The notes: generated by a model not told the origin, from the sequence alone. A stretch of DNA of 64,000 nucleotides from MKUN01 sp964481425 (GCA_964481425.1 CAYZTM010000010.1:46517-110516), one strand, 5' to 3'. Numbered from the stretch's first letter, positions 26,801 to 34,219 are shown. Made by a program: numbers and translations.

Positions 26801-27014
26801 ATTTTATGGATAATGCAACGAGCTGATCTTCGGGCATGTCCTTAAGCAGGCGTAGCAGGGGCACATCCAGTTCCCTGCATTCTTTAATGAGGTCTTTTAC
26901 ATAACCCTCTAAGTGCTGTGTTCTAAGATAACGGGCATAACCAGGCAACCAGGTGAAGTGCAGCCTGTCTTTTACCTCTTTTCGGGTAGCTTGTGTTAAT
27001 GCGGTGTCCTTCAA
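23835..27014 (-). CDS. Multi-PAS sensor histidine kinase
   Basis: A 1059-residue soluble kinase with no membrane segments. Residues 1-185 are a helical N-terminal region (LKDMPEDQLVALS, VMLKYLPQYTADPFEI), perhaps an RsbR-like sensory domain. Five PAS/PAC units follow at about 185-815; three begin with a near-identical MGSWSWDLGTNNIKWSDELYDIYG-type pattern and end in GTxxDITE. The kinase core has ASHDLREPLR (His837), the N box NLINNSLKF (about 946-954), G1 DNGIGF (about 993) and G2 GTGIGLAI (about 1021). The start is TTG 27014; no ATG lies upstream in frame. It is probably a cytoplasmic light, redox or ligand sensor paired with the overlapping response regulator. Confidence 0.92.
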   Translation of the reverse strand: MKDTALTQATRKEVKDRLHFTWLPGYARYLRTQHLEGYVKDLIKECRELDVPLLRLLKDMPEDQLVALSIKSHGDFLQCVEENRLREKLNENLKKWETDDIEIITREDIVVEDITVGTYVRKKVMLKYLPQYTADPFEIIEIIKELDIYDEQSVTPSLDLYIKILKEKMSRQDEQLLEAQKLAKVGSFEMDLVNNKTTATPQLLEILELEQTGDTAAYMKKIHEDDRQRVMRAMKAAIEQGGAYESEYRLKTKSGKDKIIASKGIVTLKNGKPYRFTGTVADITEKQQLIDQLKDSERLFKQAQAIAHMGSWSWDLGTNNIKWSDELYDIYGLERNIPLSFDEIVTHTHPEDRDRMADHLKETVAQQNDGESYYRITLKTGQVKVLHSKAEVLTENGKPYKLVGTIQDVTEKHTMLENLQRSDTLFKQAEGQTHIGNWTWDVVADKVSWSDEMYRIYGMEPQSVPVTFDTYLAHVHPEYREKRMQQVQHVFETGEPEDHVYKIITEAGQLKILHSISKVQTDEKGKVISMTGTCQDITERQTLIEKLQDSESLHKQAQTMTKMGSWTWDLKTDKVSWTDEMYAIYEIEKDTSVSRKYMVSFQHPDDRHTVEEGLQALVETTIVQDFNYRIVTGKGNIKILHAIKELVRDENGLPVKVIGTTQDITEQKIAERQLRENREFIQKIADTAPSIIASYNINTGVYSYINEGFRKLLGYAPEEVLREGLPFLINIVHPDDLERITQQNAEALKIANEPGNRDQNIIAEFKYRMRHANGEYRWFHTFGTIFDRDAEGKVENILNISIDITAQEEAERVLYQKNLELQQSNSSLEEYAYVASHDLREPLRKICTFSDRLMSTQQEKLDESGKLFLQKISDCSLRMQTMISDLLAISLVSGNKTYEATSLDKLLKDVLQLLEHRIESVGARVDHSKLPSAKVVPSQIRQLFQNLINNSLKFCRQDVKPHITISHCFKNPKEIDADGLAKAKKYLEIKISDNGIGFENEYANKIFAIFQRLHGKTEYEGTGIGLAICKKVVENHGGAIYAAAIKNEGATFTIILPAS

Positions 27015-27135
27015 GGTGTTGAGTTTTATGAAACTTTTGTGAGGTTTATCTTCAACATTTTCACTTAGCCATCTGCCTTAAATTACACTATTTTCCTGTC
27101 ATATTGCGAATTACTCAATTACTAAAAAATCATGC

Positions 27136-27232
27136 CACGGAATACCAAGGATCGAACCTGGAGCTGTCGTTGTTTGAAAAAAGCCGGACCATTTGGCTGG
27201 TCCGGCTTGTAAAGATGTTTGGATATTCCGTG
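27136..27232 (-). other. tRNA-like T-arm and acceptor stem around the recA terminator
   Basis: On the minus strand CACGGAATA (27232-27224) can pair over 9 bp with TATTCCGTG (27144-27136). Directly before that 3' strand lies a canonical T-arm: CCAGG, loop TTCGATC, CTTGG (27161-27145). The recA terminator hairpin takes the place of the D and anticodon arms. No CCA is encoded. It may be a tRNA remnant, a tRNA-like RNA element or coincidence. Confidence 0.3.
27175..27208 (-). terminator. Intrinsic terminator of recA
   Basis: AAGCCGGACC (27181-27190) pairs with GGTCCGGCTT (27199-27208). On the minus strand it is followed by six T (27180-27175). It lies about 27 bases after the recA stop. Confidence 0.88.
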
Positions 27233-27234
27233 AT

Positions 27235-28233
27235 TTATGCTTCAGCAGGCTGCAATTTTCCCCGTATCTGGGCTTCTATCTCATCCATCACTTCAGGGTT
27301 GTCGTGCAGGAACTGTTTTACCGCGTCGCGGCCTTGTCCTATTTTGCTGTCGCCGTAGCTGAACCAGCTACCGCTCTTGTTGAGGATGCCCAGTTCCACA
27401 CCCATGTCTATTATTTCGCCTACTTTGCTGATACCTTCTCCAAATATGATGTCAAATTCTACCTGGCGGAAGGGGGGGGCCACCTTGTTCTTCACCACTT
27501 TTACGCGTGTGCGGTTACCGCTGGCTATATCACCATCCTTTATCTGGCTGATGCGGCGTATGTCGAGTCGTACAGAGGCGTAGAACTTCAGGGCATTACC
27601 CCCTGTAGTGGTTTCGGGGTTGCCGAACATCACACCTATCTTTTCGCGAAGCTGGTTGATGAAGATACAGCAGCATCCGGTACGGCTGATGGTAGCCGTG
27701 AGCTTACGCAAGGCTTGGCTCATAAGCCTGGCCTGCAAGCCCATTTTGCTATCGCCCATTTCGCCTTCCAGTTCACCCTTGGGTACCAGTGCGGCTACGG
27801 AGTCAATTACCACTACATCTATAGCGCCCGATGATATGAGCCTGTCAGCTATCTCGAGGCCCTGCTCGCCGTAGTCGGGTTGCGAAATGATAAGGTTGTC
27901 CACATCCACGCCCAGTTTGCGGGCATAGCCGGCATCAAAGGCGTGTTCGGCATCTATTATGGCGCAGATACCGCCTTTTTTCTGTGCTTCTGCTATGGTG
28001 TGTATCGCTATCGTTGTTTTACCAGATGATTCCGGGCCATATATTTCTACTACGCGCCCACGGGGGAAGCCACCCACACCGAGGGCCACATCGAGCCCAA
28101 GGGAGCCGGTGCTGATTGCGTCTGTCTTCTCATGTTGTTTCTCGCCCAGCATCATTACCGAGCCTTTGCCGTAGTCCTTTTCTATCTTGTCTAAAGCCAG
28201 TTTAAGTACCTTCATTTTTTCATCTGCTGCCAT
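27235..28233 (-). CDS. recA: Recombinase A
   Basis: A 332-residue RecA, catalysing strand exchange and LexA-type coprotease activation. Walker A is GPESSGKTT (residues about 66-74), Walker B is VVVIDSVAALVP, loop L1 EGEMGDSKMGLQARLMSQALRKL and loop L2 FINQLREKIGVMFGNPETTTGGNALKFYAS are intact, and the C-terminus is shorter and less acidic than in E. coli. A minus-7 match (TATTTTTG, minus strand 28276-28269) lies 36 bases upstream. I could not identify a LexA operator. It lies downstream of rpsL-rpsG but is separated from them by a strong terminator. Confidence 0.98.
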   Translation of the reverse strand: MAADEKMKVLKLALDKIEKDYGKGSVMMLGEKQHEKTDAISTGSLGLDVALGVGGFPRGRVVEIYGPESSGKTTIAIHTIAEAQKKGGICAIIDAEHAFDAGYARKLGVDVDNLIISQPDYGEQGLEIADRLISSGAIDVVVIDSVAALVPKGELEGEMGDSKMGLQARLMSQALRKLTATISRTGCCCIFINQLREKIGVMFGNPETTTGGNALKFYASVRLDIRRISQIKDGDIASGNRTRVKVVKNKVAPPFRQVEFDIIFGEGISKVGEIIDMGVELGILNKSGSWFSYGDSKIGQGRDAVKQFLHDNPEVMDEIEAQIRGKLQPAEA

Positions 28234-28268
28234 AAAATTTCCTTTTTGAGTAACGAATAATATTTTTC

Positions 28269-28276
28269 CAAAAATA
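28269..28276 (-). promoter_or_regulatory. Minus-7 box upstream of recA
   Basis: Minus-strand TATTTTTG fits TAnnTTTG, 35 bases before ATG 28233. The minus-33 element is only T rich. Confidence 0.4.
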
Positions 28277-28382
28277 CTGACAAAAGCCTCAGCTCATTAA
28301 AAAGCAGGGTAGAAGATATCCACATTTTTGGGATACCGGGATGTTTCGGAGAAGACGGCTGTAGGCAGACTAAAATGAAAAA

Positions 28383-28402
28383 GCCCCGCAAAAATGCGGG
28401 GC
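28383..28402 (-). terminator. Intrinsic terminator of rpsL-rpsG
   Basis: GCCCCGC (28383-28389) pairs with GCGGGGC (28396-28402). On the minus strand it is followed by a TTTTT run. It closes the two-gene ribosomal operon before recA. Confidence 0.88.
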
Positions 28403-28431
28403 CTCCCAATATATTGTACTCTCAAGAAAAC

Positions 28432-28899
28432 TTATACTTTAAAGTGGCTGAAGGCCTTGTTGGCTTCTGCCATACGGTGCGTATCTTCTTTCTTCTTTAC
28501 TGCAGCACCTTCGCCTTTTGAAGCGGCTACTATTTCGTTAGCCAGTTTGTCGGCAATGGTCTTGCCGTTACGCTCGCGGCTGTAACGGATGAGCCATTTC
28601 ATGCTCAGCGATATTTTACGGTCGGGGCGAACCTCTGTAGGTATCTGGAAGGTAGCACCACCAATACGGCGGCTGCGAACTTCTACCGCAGGGGTAACAT
28701 TCACCAGGGCGCGCTTCCACACCTCGTAACCATTTTCGCTGGTCATTTTCTCTACTTTATCCAGTGCATCATAAAATGCACTTAACACCACGGTCTTGTT
28801 ACCGCCCCACATCAGGCAGTTCACAAAACGGGTTACCTGCTTATCGTTGAATTTCGGATCAGGTGCTAATGGAAGCTTTTTGGCTTGTGCCTTTCTCAT
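28432..28899 (-). CDS. rpsG: 30S ribosomal protein S7
   Basis: A 155-residue S7, the assembly initiator for the 30S head that binds the 3' domain of 16S rRNA. It shows the usual MRKAQAKK start, FVNCLMWGGNKTVVLSAFYDAL, the conserved NVTPAVEVRSRRIGGATFQIPTEVRPDR and the RERNGKTIADKLANEI helix. It follows rpsL by 39 bases. In many bacteria fusA comes next; here a terminator and recA follow instead, so the str operon is split in this genome. Confidence 0.98.
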   Translation of the reverse strand: MRKAQAKKLPLAPDPKFNDKQVTRFVNCLMWGGNKTVVLSAFYDALDKVEKMTSENGYEVWKRALVNVTPAVEVRSRRIGGATFQIPTEVRPDRKISLSMKWLIRYSRERNGKTIADKLANEIVAASKGEGAAVKKKEDTHRMAEANKAFSHFKV

Positions 28900-28938
28900 G
28901 TTAAATGATTGGCTTTAATTGCTTATTATTATTAAATA

Positions 28939-29322
28939 TTATTTTTTCTTAGCTTTTTCCCTCTTGGTACCGTACTTAGAGCGGCTCTGCTTACGGTCTT
29001 TTACACCAGCAGTATCCAGCGCACCACGTACGATATGATAACGTACACCCGGAAGGTCCTTAACACGGCCGCCGCGGATAAGCACGATGCTGTGCTCCTG
29101 CAGGTTATGGCCTTCACCCGGTATGTAAGCTATCACCTCTATCTTATTGGTAAGACGAACCTTAGCTACCTTACGCAGGGCTGAGTTTGGTTTCTTGGGT
29201 GTGGTAGTGTACACACGGGTACATACTCCACGGCGTTGCGGACAAGCATCCAAAGCACGAGACTTCGACTTGGCACGGATCTGTTGACGACCTTTACGAA
29301 CTAATTGCTGTATTGTAGGCAT
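28939..29322 (-). CDS. rpsL: 30S ribosomal protein S12
   Basis: A 127-residue S12 of the decoding centre. The TTTPKKPNSALRK block contains Lys43 and GGRVKDLPGVRYH contains Lys88, the residues most often changed in streptomycin resistance, and both are the wild-type lysines. The C-terminus ends in a Lys-rich tail (SKYGTKREKAKKK). It is the first gene of an rpsL-rpsG operon with an excellent promoter 36 bases upstream. Confidence 0.98.
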   Translation of the reverse strand: MPTIQQLVRKGRQQIRAKSKSRALDACPQRRGVCTRVYTTTPKKPNSALRKVAKVRLTNKIEVIAYIPGEGHNLQEHSIVLIRGGRVKDLPGVRYHIVRGALDTAGVKDRKQSRSKYGTKREKAKKK

Positions 29323-29357
29323 TTGTTACCGTTGGTATATAAATTTTAAATGGAGTG

Positions 29358-29389
29358 CAAAGGTAATAGTTTTCTTTATTGGAACAAAA
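29358..29389 (-). promoter_or_regulatory. Bacteroidota-type promoter of rpsL-rpsG
   Basis: On the minus strand TTTTG (29389-29385) is followed after 19 bases by TACCTTTG (29365-29358). Both boxes and the spacing fit the consensus. The predicted start near 29351 gives a leader of about 29 bases. Confidence 0.75.
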
Positions 29390-29552
29390 AAATACCGGGT
29401 ATTTTCGGCTATAAATGAAGATTTTTTTGTTCGAATTTATTATTCTTTGTCCATTTCGCCGGAAATCATCATGACATATTGTTGTTTGTGTTTATGTAAA
29501 TGAGGTGTCGCGCTGGCATGAATCTTAAGGGTTGTATTGAAAAATCACGTAC

Positions 29553-30029
29553 ATGACCACTAAGAACAAACCTGTAGAAGCAGTAAGCAAGCTGGGCGGA
29601 GCATTAGGCAAAGGCCTGCTTGCCGGGCTGGCGGGTACTGCTGCCATTACAGCCTCGCAAATGATAGAAATGAGGTTTACCCATCGCGAACCAAGTAAAG
29701 TGCCGGCAAATGTAGCCGAAAAGACCTTGCATATCCGCCCGGGCAAGGGGGGCAACAAGCAAATGCTGTCGAAAGAGATACATTGGGCCTACGGTACTAT
29801 TTGGGGTATGGCAAGGGGGCTTTTCTCCGTATTAGGCGTTAAACGCTGGGCAGCGACAACCGCCCATTTTGTTGCTATAACCGGCACGGCAATGGTCGCC
29901 ATTCCTAAAATAGAGGAAGCCTCGCCTGTTACGGAGTGGGAGAAGAAGGATATCCTCATAGAGTTGATGCACCATGCCGTGTATGCCATAGCTGCCGGCC
30001 TGGTTTATGATGTGCTGATGAATGACTGA
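29553..30029 (+). CDS. Small membrane protein, YagU/DUF1440-like
   Basis: A 158-residue protein with a Gly/Ala-rich first helix (LGKGLLAGLAGTAAITASQMIEM), two central hydrophobic segments (IHWAYGTIWGMARGLFSVLG and TTAHFVAITGTAMVAIPKI) and a C-terminal helix (LMHHAVYAIAAGLVYDVL). The layout resembles YagU-type inner-membrane proteins (DUF1440), but this is a weak assignment. It is divergent from rpsL and has no clear promoter boxes or operon partners. Its function is not known. Confidence 0.6.
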   Translation: MTTKNKPVEAVSKLGGALGKGLLAGLAGTAAITASQMIEMRFTHREPSKVPANVAEKTLHIRPGKGGNKQMLSKEIHWAYGTIWGMARGLFSVLGVKRWAATTAHFVAITGTAMVAIPKIEEASPVTEWEKKDILIELMHHAVYAIAAGLVYDVLMND

Positions 30030-30124
30030 AGGTGATTTGTAAGGTAAATAAAGGAATAACAGTTACATATAGATTTGGTTTTTGGGGAAAGTTGATTATT
30101 TTTCCATGAATTAAAACCAATAAT

Positions 30125-30889
30125 ATGAAGAAGTTATTTACCCTTGCGATCGCTGCTGCGGCCCTTTCTTATTTATTTACGACCGGTTGTGTGAAGGCAG
30201 ACGTGAATGTTAACAGTACAGACAATACGAATGGCAATACGGATGTGTCTGATTTCCACCTGTCGGCTGCTGCAAGTTTTATACCCGGTGCTGCGGCTGT
30301 GATCAACATTCATTCAACCACCATATCCGACGGTGACTATACTATGAACTATAGCCTTAGCGGCGGCAATGTATATACCGGCAATGCAAGTATGCATATG
30401 TCGGGTGGGGCGGGCAGCTTTAATACACAGGTGTTATCTGCCGGTGCGAGTACCAGTATCATTGTCAATTCAATTACCAATTCTTCGGGTGCCACCACTA
30501 ATATCACTGCAAACAACAGTTCGAGCTTTTTTGATTCATCGGGTACAATGCACCTTAACCAGCAAATAGGCGATCCTTTTTATGCCACTGATGTAACCGC
30601 AAGCATCACGGGCAGTATGCTTAATATAGTAGGTACGATGTGGGAACCAGATCTACGTACTGCTAACCTAACCATTTACAATTTTACAACTAATAATTTG
30701 CCAAAGACGGTTACCATAAACACCGGATCTGATGGCAGAGTGGCGCTAACTTCCGGCTCTATAAAAGTAGCAGCACATGGTACTATTACGATACAGAGCA
30801 TAAACAACAGCATAATAGAAGGCACTTATGCCGGGACATGGCAAGATTCTTCCACCTTCAGCGGAGACTTTAAAGGTAAGCTCGATTAG
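30125..30889 (+). CDS. Putative lipoprotein, hypothetical
   Basis: A 254-residue protein with a lipoprotein signal: MKKLFTLAIAAAALSYLFTTGC places the lipidated Cys at residue 22. The mature part is rich in Thr, Ser, Asn and Gly, with alternating strands (DYTMNYSLSGGNVYTGNASM, TLTIYNF-like, GTITIQSINNSIIEGTYAGTW). It looks like a beta-sandwich attached to the outer membrane. The final GTYAGTWQDSSTFSGDFKGKLD resembles the terminal strands of Bacteroidota surface lipoproteins. A TAGATTTG box at 30070-30077 may serve as its minus-7. I do not recognise the family. Confidence 0.7.
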   Translation: MKKLFTLAIAAAALSYLFTTGCVKADVNVNSTDNTNGNTDVSDFHLSAAASFIPGAAAVINIHSTTISDGDYTMNYSLSGGNVYTGNASMHMSGGAGSFNTQVLSAGASTSIIVNSITNSSGATTNITANNSSSFFDSSGTMHLNQQIGDPFYATDVTASITGSMLNIVGTMWEPDLRTANLTIYNFTTNNLPKTVTINTGSDGRVALTSGSIKVAAHGTITIQSINNSIIEGTYAGTWQDSSTFSGDFKGKLD

Positions 30890-30894
30890 ACCTA

Positions 30895-32160
30895 TTAGGC
30901 CCTGCTTAGGTCTTTTAGCGCATCCACCAGTGCATCCAGTTCGTTAAGACTGGTGAATACATTGGGTGTAATACGGCAGCCATGCACACCTGCGCCATCT
31001 ATGGCAACGGTGTAAATACCATATTCTTTCATTAAGGTTTCAGCCATGGCTGCCGGTTTCATGCCCTTTACGCCTACATTGGCTATTGCACAAGAGCGTG
31101 CCGGATCGGTTGGGGTATTGATGATAAGCTGCGGCACATCGCGTACTTTGCTCACCCAATAGTTCTGGAGGTGGCGTAGGCGCGCTTCTTTACGCGCAGC
31201 CCCCAAAATATTATAGTAATCTATTGCATCGCCAATGGCCAGGTCAACAGTTACCGGGTTGGTCCCCGTATGGTTCAGCCGCAGGATATCGTTGTTCTTC
31301 TTGCTGCTGTCGGCAAATATGGGCCATAGCTTTGGTATATGCTCCTGCTTTATATAAAGCAGGCCTGCACCCAGTGGGGCACTGAGCCACTTATGCAGGC
31401 TGCTGCCATAATAGTCACAATGCAGTTCCGGTATGCTAAACTTGAGGTGAGCGAAGGCATGTGCACCATCTACCATTACCTGCACGCCTTTGCGGTGTGC
31501 CATATCGCATATCTTACGCACAGGCAGCACATGTCCTGTGATGTTGATCATGTGGCATACCATCAGCAGTTTGGTGCGCGGTGTAATAGCCCGCTCATAC
31601 AGTTCTACTATCTCTTCATCGCTTTTAGGGTCTTGCGGTATGGAGATGATCTTATTTACCGTTCCGTAGCGCTTTGATACCTGCTTGAACATATCGAGCA
31701 TGGCGCCATAGTCCTGCTCTGCCATTATCGCTTCATCGCCCCGTTGCCAGTGCATACCACTTATAACAAGGTCGAGCGATTCTGTAGTGTTGCGTGTAAT
31801 AACCAGTTCTCCCGGTTCGCAGCCCGCCAGTTCGGCCAGGCGGTTCGCTATGTTTTTCTTATTATCGAATTGTACAGTGCGCATGTAGTGTGCGCCTTCC
31901 AGGTTCACGTAACGTATGTGGTCCAGGTAGCGGGCCATCACTTGTTTGGGCGCTATGCAGTAATAGCCGTTCTCCAGGTTAATAAAGTCAGGGTTGAGTT
32001 TGTAACTCCTGCGCACCCTTGCCCAGAAGTCCTCATCATCTACCCCTGCATTCAATGATAGGTCTGGCCCGGCATCCACAACCTTGCCCAGTGCAGCAAC
32101 ACCTGCAAAGCAGGCCAGGCCCAGCAATGAGGTGCTTTTAAGAAATGTGCGTTTATCCAT
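30895..32160 (-). CDS. Exported class V aminotransferase-fold PLP enzyme
   Basis: A 421-residue PLP enzyme of the CsdA/isopenicillin-N epimerase (CefD-like) group. PLP contacts are Asp231 (VDGAHAF) and the Schiff-base lysine Lys257 (YYGSSLHKWLSAPLG); VITRNTTESLDLV binds the phosphate. The first 30 residues (KRTFLKSTSLLGLACFAGVAALG) look like a Tat-type signal with K-R in place of R-R, so it may act in the periplasm already loaded with PLP. It is third in a tight operon, starting 3 bases after the DUF5996 stop. The substrate is unknown; epimerase, lyase or desulfurase chemistry are all possible. Confidence 0.85.
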   Translation of the reverse strand: MDKRTFLKSTSLLGLACFAGVAALGKVVDAGPDLSLNAGVDDEDFWARVRRSYKLNPDFINLENGYYCIAPKQVMARYLDHIRYVNLEGAHYMRTVQFDNKKNIANRLAELAGCEPGELVITRNTTESLDLVISGMHWQRGDEAIMAEQDYGAMLDMFKQVSKRYGTVNKIISIPQDPKSDEEIVELYERAITPRTKLLMVCHMINITGHVLPVRKICDMAHRKGVQVMVDGAHAFAHLKFSIPELHCDYYGSSLHKWLSAPLGAGLLYIKQEHIPKLWPIFADSSKKNNDILRLNHTGTNPVTVDLAIGDAIDYYNILGAARKEARLRHLQNYWVSKVRDVPQLIINTPTDPARSCAIANVGVKGMKPAAMAETLMKEYGIYTVAIDGAGVHGCRITPNVFTSLNELDALVDALKDLSRA

Positions 32161-32163
32161 GAA

Positions 32164-33081
32164 TTAGGTTGCTTGAGTTGTTTTTGTTAATGCTGCAATA
32201 TCCCAGCCCGCACACTTTGCGCCAGCCTGGTATGAGCTTTCAAGAAATTGTAGCAGGGCCTCTGCCGGGTCGGCTTCCTTTCGCAGTGCTTCATAAGGAT
32301 ATAAGGCCATAGGGCTGCCATTTGAATCTATCCACCGGGCTTTACCCCCGGGTAATAAAGCTTCATCTGTAATACCGGGAGGGGAAGGGTAGGCATAAGT
32401 ATAGAAAGCTGGCTCCTGTATATTATCATCACCTGCCCAGAAACCTGAACTGATGACCTCGTGCGAATAGGCTTCTGCATTCACCTTGTTCGCGCCCGGC
32501 ATGCCTGGTCCGCGGCGGCCTGAAAACCGGGTTACCGCAATATCAAAGCTGTGCCAAAAGAGGTGAACAGGGGAGCACTTACCTAAAAACCTTCCACTAA
32601 ATGTTTTGAACACAGGATCGATGAATGATAATATTTGCCAGTAGCGGGTTATATCATCTTTCTGGTAGCGGCAATGCATGGTGTCATCGGCAAATGCTAT
32701 CTGTGGCTCAAGGGCATAAGGCTTTGCCAGTATTTTCACCTGTATATCCATACGTTTGAGCGCATCAAATACATCTGTATAAAAAGCGGCTACACAAAGA
32801 CCGTCCTTCAATTCTATCACTTCTGTTTCGCTATGGTTCGTATTGATGATGAGCGCATGACGGCAGAAGTCGAAATTAATTTCCAGCAACTTGTCTTTGT
32901 AGGGCATAGCACTGGTGCCAATGCCGCGTGCATTCACATAGAGCGGTATGTGCCACCAATGGTTTTTATATGGCATGAGCGCCAATTTGATTTTGCCTAT
33001 TACCTGCGTATAAAGATGTAATGTTTTCTTTGTTTCCAGCCATTGATAAAGTGGCAAAGGAGGCAGTATGTTGTTAGTCAT
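32164..33081 (-). CDS. DUF5996 family protein
   Basis: A 305-residue protein that opens with the pattern I associate with DUF5996: LPPLPLYQWLETKKTLHLYTQVIGKIKLA, then NHWWHIPLYVNARGIGT. A central block (FWHSFDIAVTRFSGRRG) and a Pro-rich PAFYTYAYPSPPGI follow. The family is conserved in many bacteria and has no known function; His and Trp residues are strongly conserved, so an enzyme is plausible. No signal peptide is evident. It lies 11 bases after the UBP zinc-finger gene and 3 bases before the PLP enzyme, so the three are probably one transcript. Confidence 0.85.
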   Translation of the reverse strand: MTNNILPPLPLYQWLETKKTLHLYTQVIGKIKLALMPYKNHWWHIPLYVNARGIGTSAMPYKDKLLEINFDFCRHALIINTNHSETEVIELKDGLCVAAFYTDVFDALKRMDIQVKILAKPYALEPQIAFADDTMHCRYQKDDITRYWQILSFIDPVFKTFSGRFLGKCSPVHLFWHSFDIAVTRFSGRRGPGMPGANKVNAEAYSHEVISSGFWAGDDNIQEPAFYTYAYPSPPGITDEALLPGGKARWIDSNGSPMALYPYEALRKEADPAEALLQFLESSYQAGAKCAGWDIAALTKTTQAT

Positions 33082-33092
33082 GGTATAGATAT

Positions 33093-33368
33093 TTACTCAT
33101 AATCAGTATACACGTCATCTTTATAGCAGTACAGCCATTGTTCGCCGGGCTCGGCGGAGGTGATAACGGGATGACCGGTATGTTGATAATGCCCGGTCAT
33201 ATGCCGGTTTGGTGATTGGTCGCAACATAGTGTAATACCGCAGGTCTGGCAGGTGCGCAGGTGTACCCACTTACTGTTAGTTTTAACACATTCTACGCAT
33301 TCATATACGCTTGCAGTTTTCAATTCCTTTATGTCTTGTATATGCGGGCAGAGTACAGTCTTATCCAT
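33093..33368 (-). CDS. UBP-type zinc finger protein
   Basis: A 91-residue protein that is almost entirely a ZnF-UBP domain. Likely ligands are Cys7, His9, Cys24, Cys27, Cys40, Cys43, Cys48 or Cys49, His56, His60 and His66, in the order expected for a three-zinc domain. In eukaryotes this fold binds the free C-terminal GlyGly of ubiquitin. Stand-alone bacterial versions exist and have no established partner. The hallmark CxxCG and GHYQHTGHPV segments are present. It is the promoter-proximal gene of the three-gene operon with DUF5996 and the PLP enzyme. Confidence 0.88.
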   Translation of the reverse strand: MDKTVLCPHIQDIKELKTASVYECVECVKTNSKWVHLRTCQTCGITLCCDQSPNRHMTGHYQHTGHPVITSAEPGEQWLYCYKDDVYTDYE

Positions 33369-33593
33369 GATTTTTTTTGATGGCTCTCTACAAATTATGT
33401 AAAAAATCTATTATTTCATACTTGATTGGCCTTTCGGTATGCTTTGCTGCTATTAAACATCGCTCTTTATCTTTATTGTTTTAAAGGTCAGGTAATTACT
33501 AAAGAATGTAGGTTTTGCTGGCATGATAATTTTATGTATGTAGCTTGCGGGTCAGAACCATGTGTTATACGATGACATCAAAAAACCATATTT

Positions 33594-34160
33594 ATGACAA
33601 GGTACATCTTAATATGCTGCTTCTTTTTTAGCATCATATCTTCCTGTAAATGTAATAAGGGCGCGGGTGATAATGCCGGAGATGAGGCAATGCTGTCGGG
33701 TAATCCGGTTACTACTGCAGTAGCTGCTGCTGCCGACGATAGTTCAGCCAACTCCGCAAACGCTGCGGATGGTACAGAGGCTACTGCCTCGAATAATAAA
33801 GAACAGAACAATAAACAATTGTATAAAAGAGGGCACAACCGTGAGCGCCTGAAATCAGGAACACCGGGTTATTTCCCGGAAGGTTCAGATAGGTTACTTA
33901 CAGATGATGACCTGGAATACCTTACGGAGTGGGGCCTTGCCGTTATGAAGAACGAGATATATGCCCGTCACGGAATGATATTCCCGGATGGCATGATCAA
34001 AGACCATTTTGAAGCTCAGCCATGGTATCATGCCACAAGTTCCAGTGTCAGGAACAAGCTGACTACAACCGAAAGGAGCAACCTGTATTTTATCGAGAAT
34101 TACAAGTTCGTACCCGATGCAAAGGAATATAATCCCAATGGCTCGGCGGCAGTTAAATAA
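33594..34160 (+). CDS. YARHG-domain lipoprotein
   Basis: A 188-residue lipoprotein. The signal MTRYILICCFFFSIISSC gives a lipidated Cys18. A low-complexity Ala/Asp/Asn/Ser linker (residues 25-75) leads to a YARHG domain, with the namesake YARHG at 123-127 (LAVMKNEIYARHGMIF), then FEAQPWYHATSS and ERSNLYFIENYK. The YARHG domain is a short extracellular module of unknown function, thought to act in the cell envelope. The gene stands alone, and a hairpin of the converging surE gene follows it. Confidence 0.88.
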   Translation: MTRYILICCFFFSIISSCKCNKGAGDNAGDEAMLSGNPVTTAVAAAADDSSANSANAADGTEATASNNKEQNNKQLYKRGHNRERLKSGTPGYFPEGSDRLLTDDDLEYLTEWGLAVMKNEIYARHGMIFPDGMIKDHFEAQPWYHATSSSVRNKLTTTERSNLYFIENYKFVPDAKEYNPNGSAAVK

Positions 34161-34189
34161 AGAAGTACATAAACTACATTATGGAAAAC

Positions 34190-34219
34190 ACAGAGCTGGT
34201 TTGTTTAAGCCAGCTCTGT
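34190..34219 (-). terminator. Terminator of the SDR-ABC-surE operon
   Basis: ACAGAGCTGG (34190-34199) pairs with CCAGCTCTGT (34210-34219) around a 10-base loop; on the minus strand GTTTTCC follows. It overlaps the last codons of surE. The T run is short. Confidence 0.6.

Noticed and set aside
27136..27232. Intact tRNA or tmRNA gene downstream of recA
   Set aside because: There is a T-arm and an acceptor-like stem, but no D arm, anticodon arm, CCA or tag-coding region. It is kept only as a tRNA-like element.
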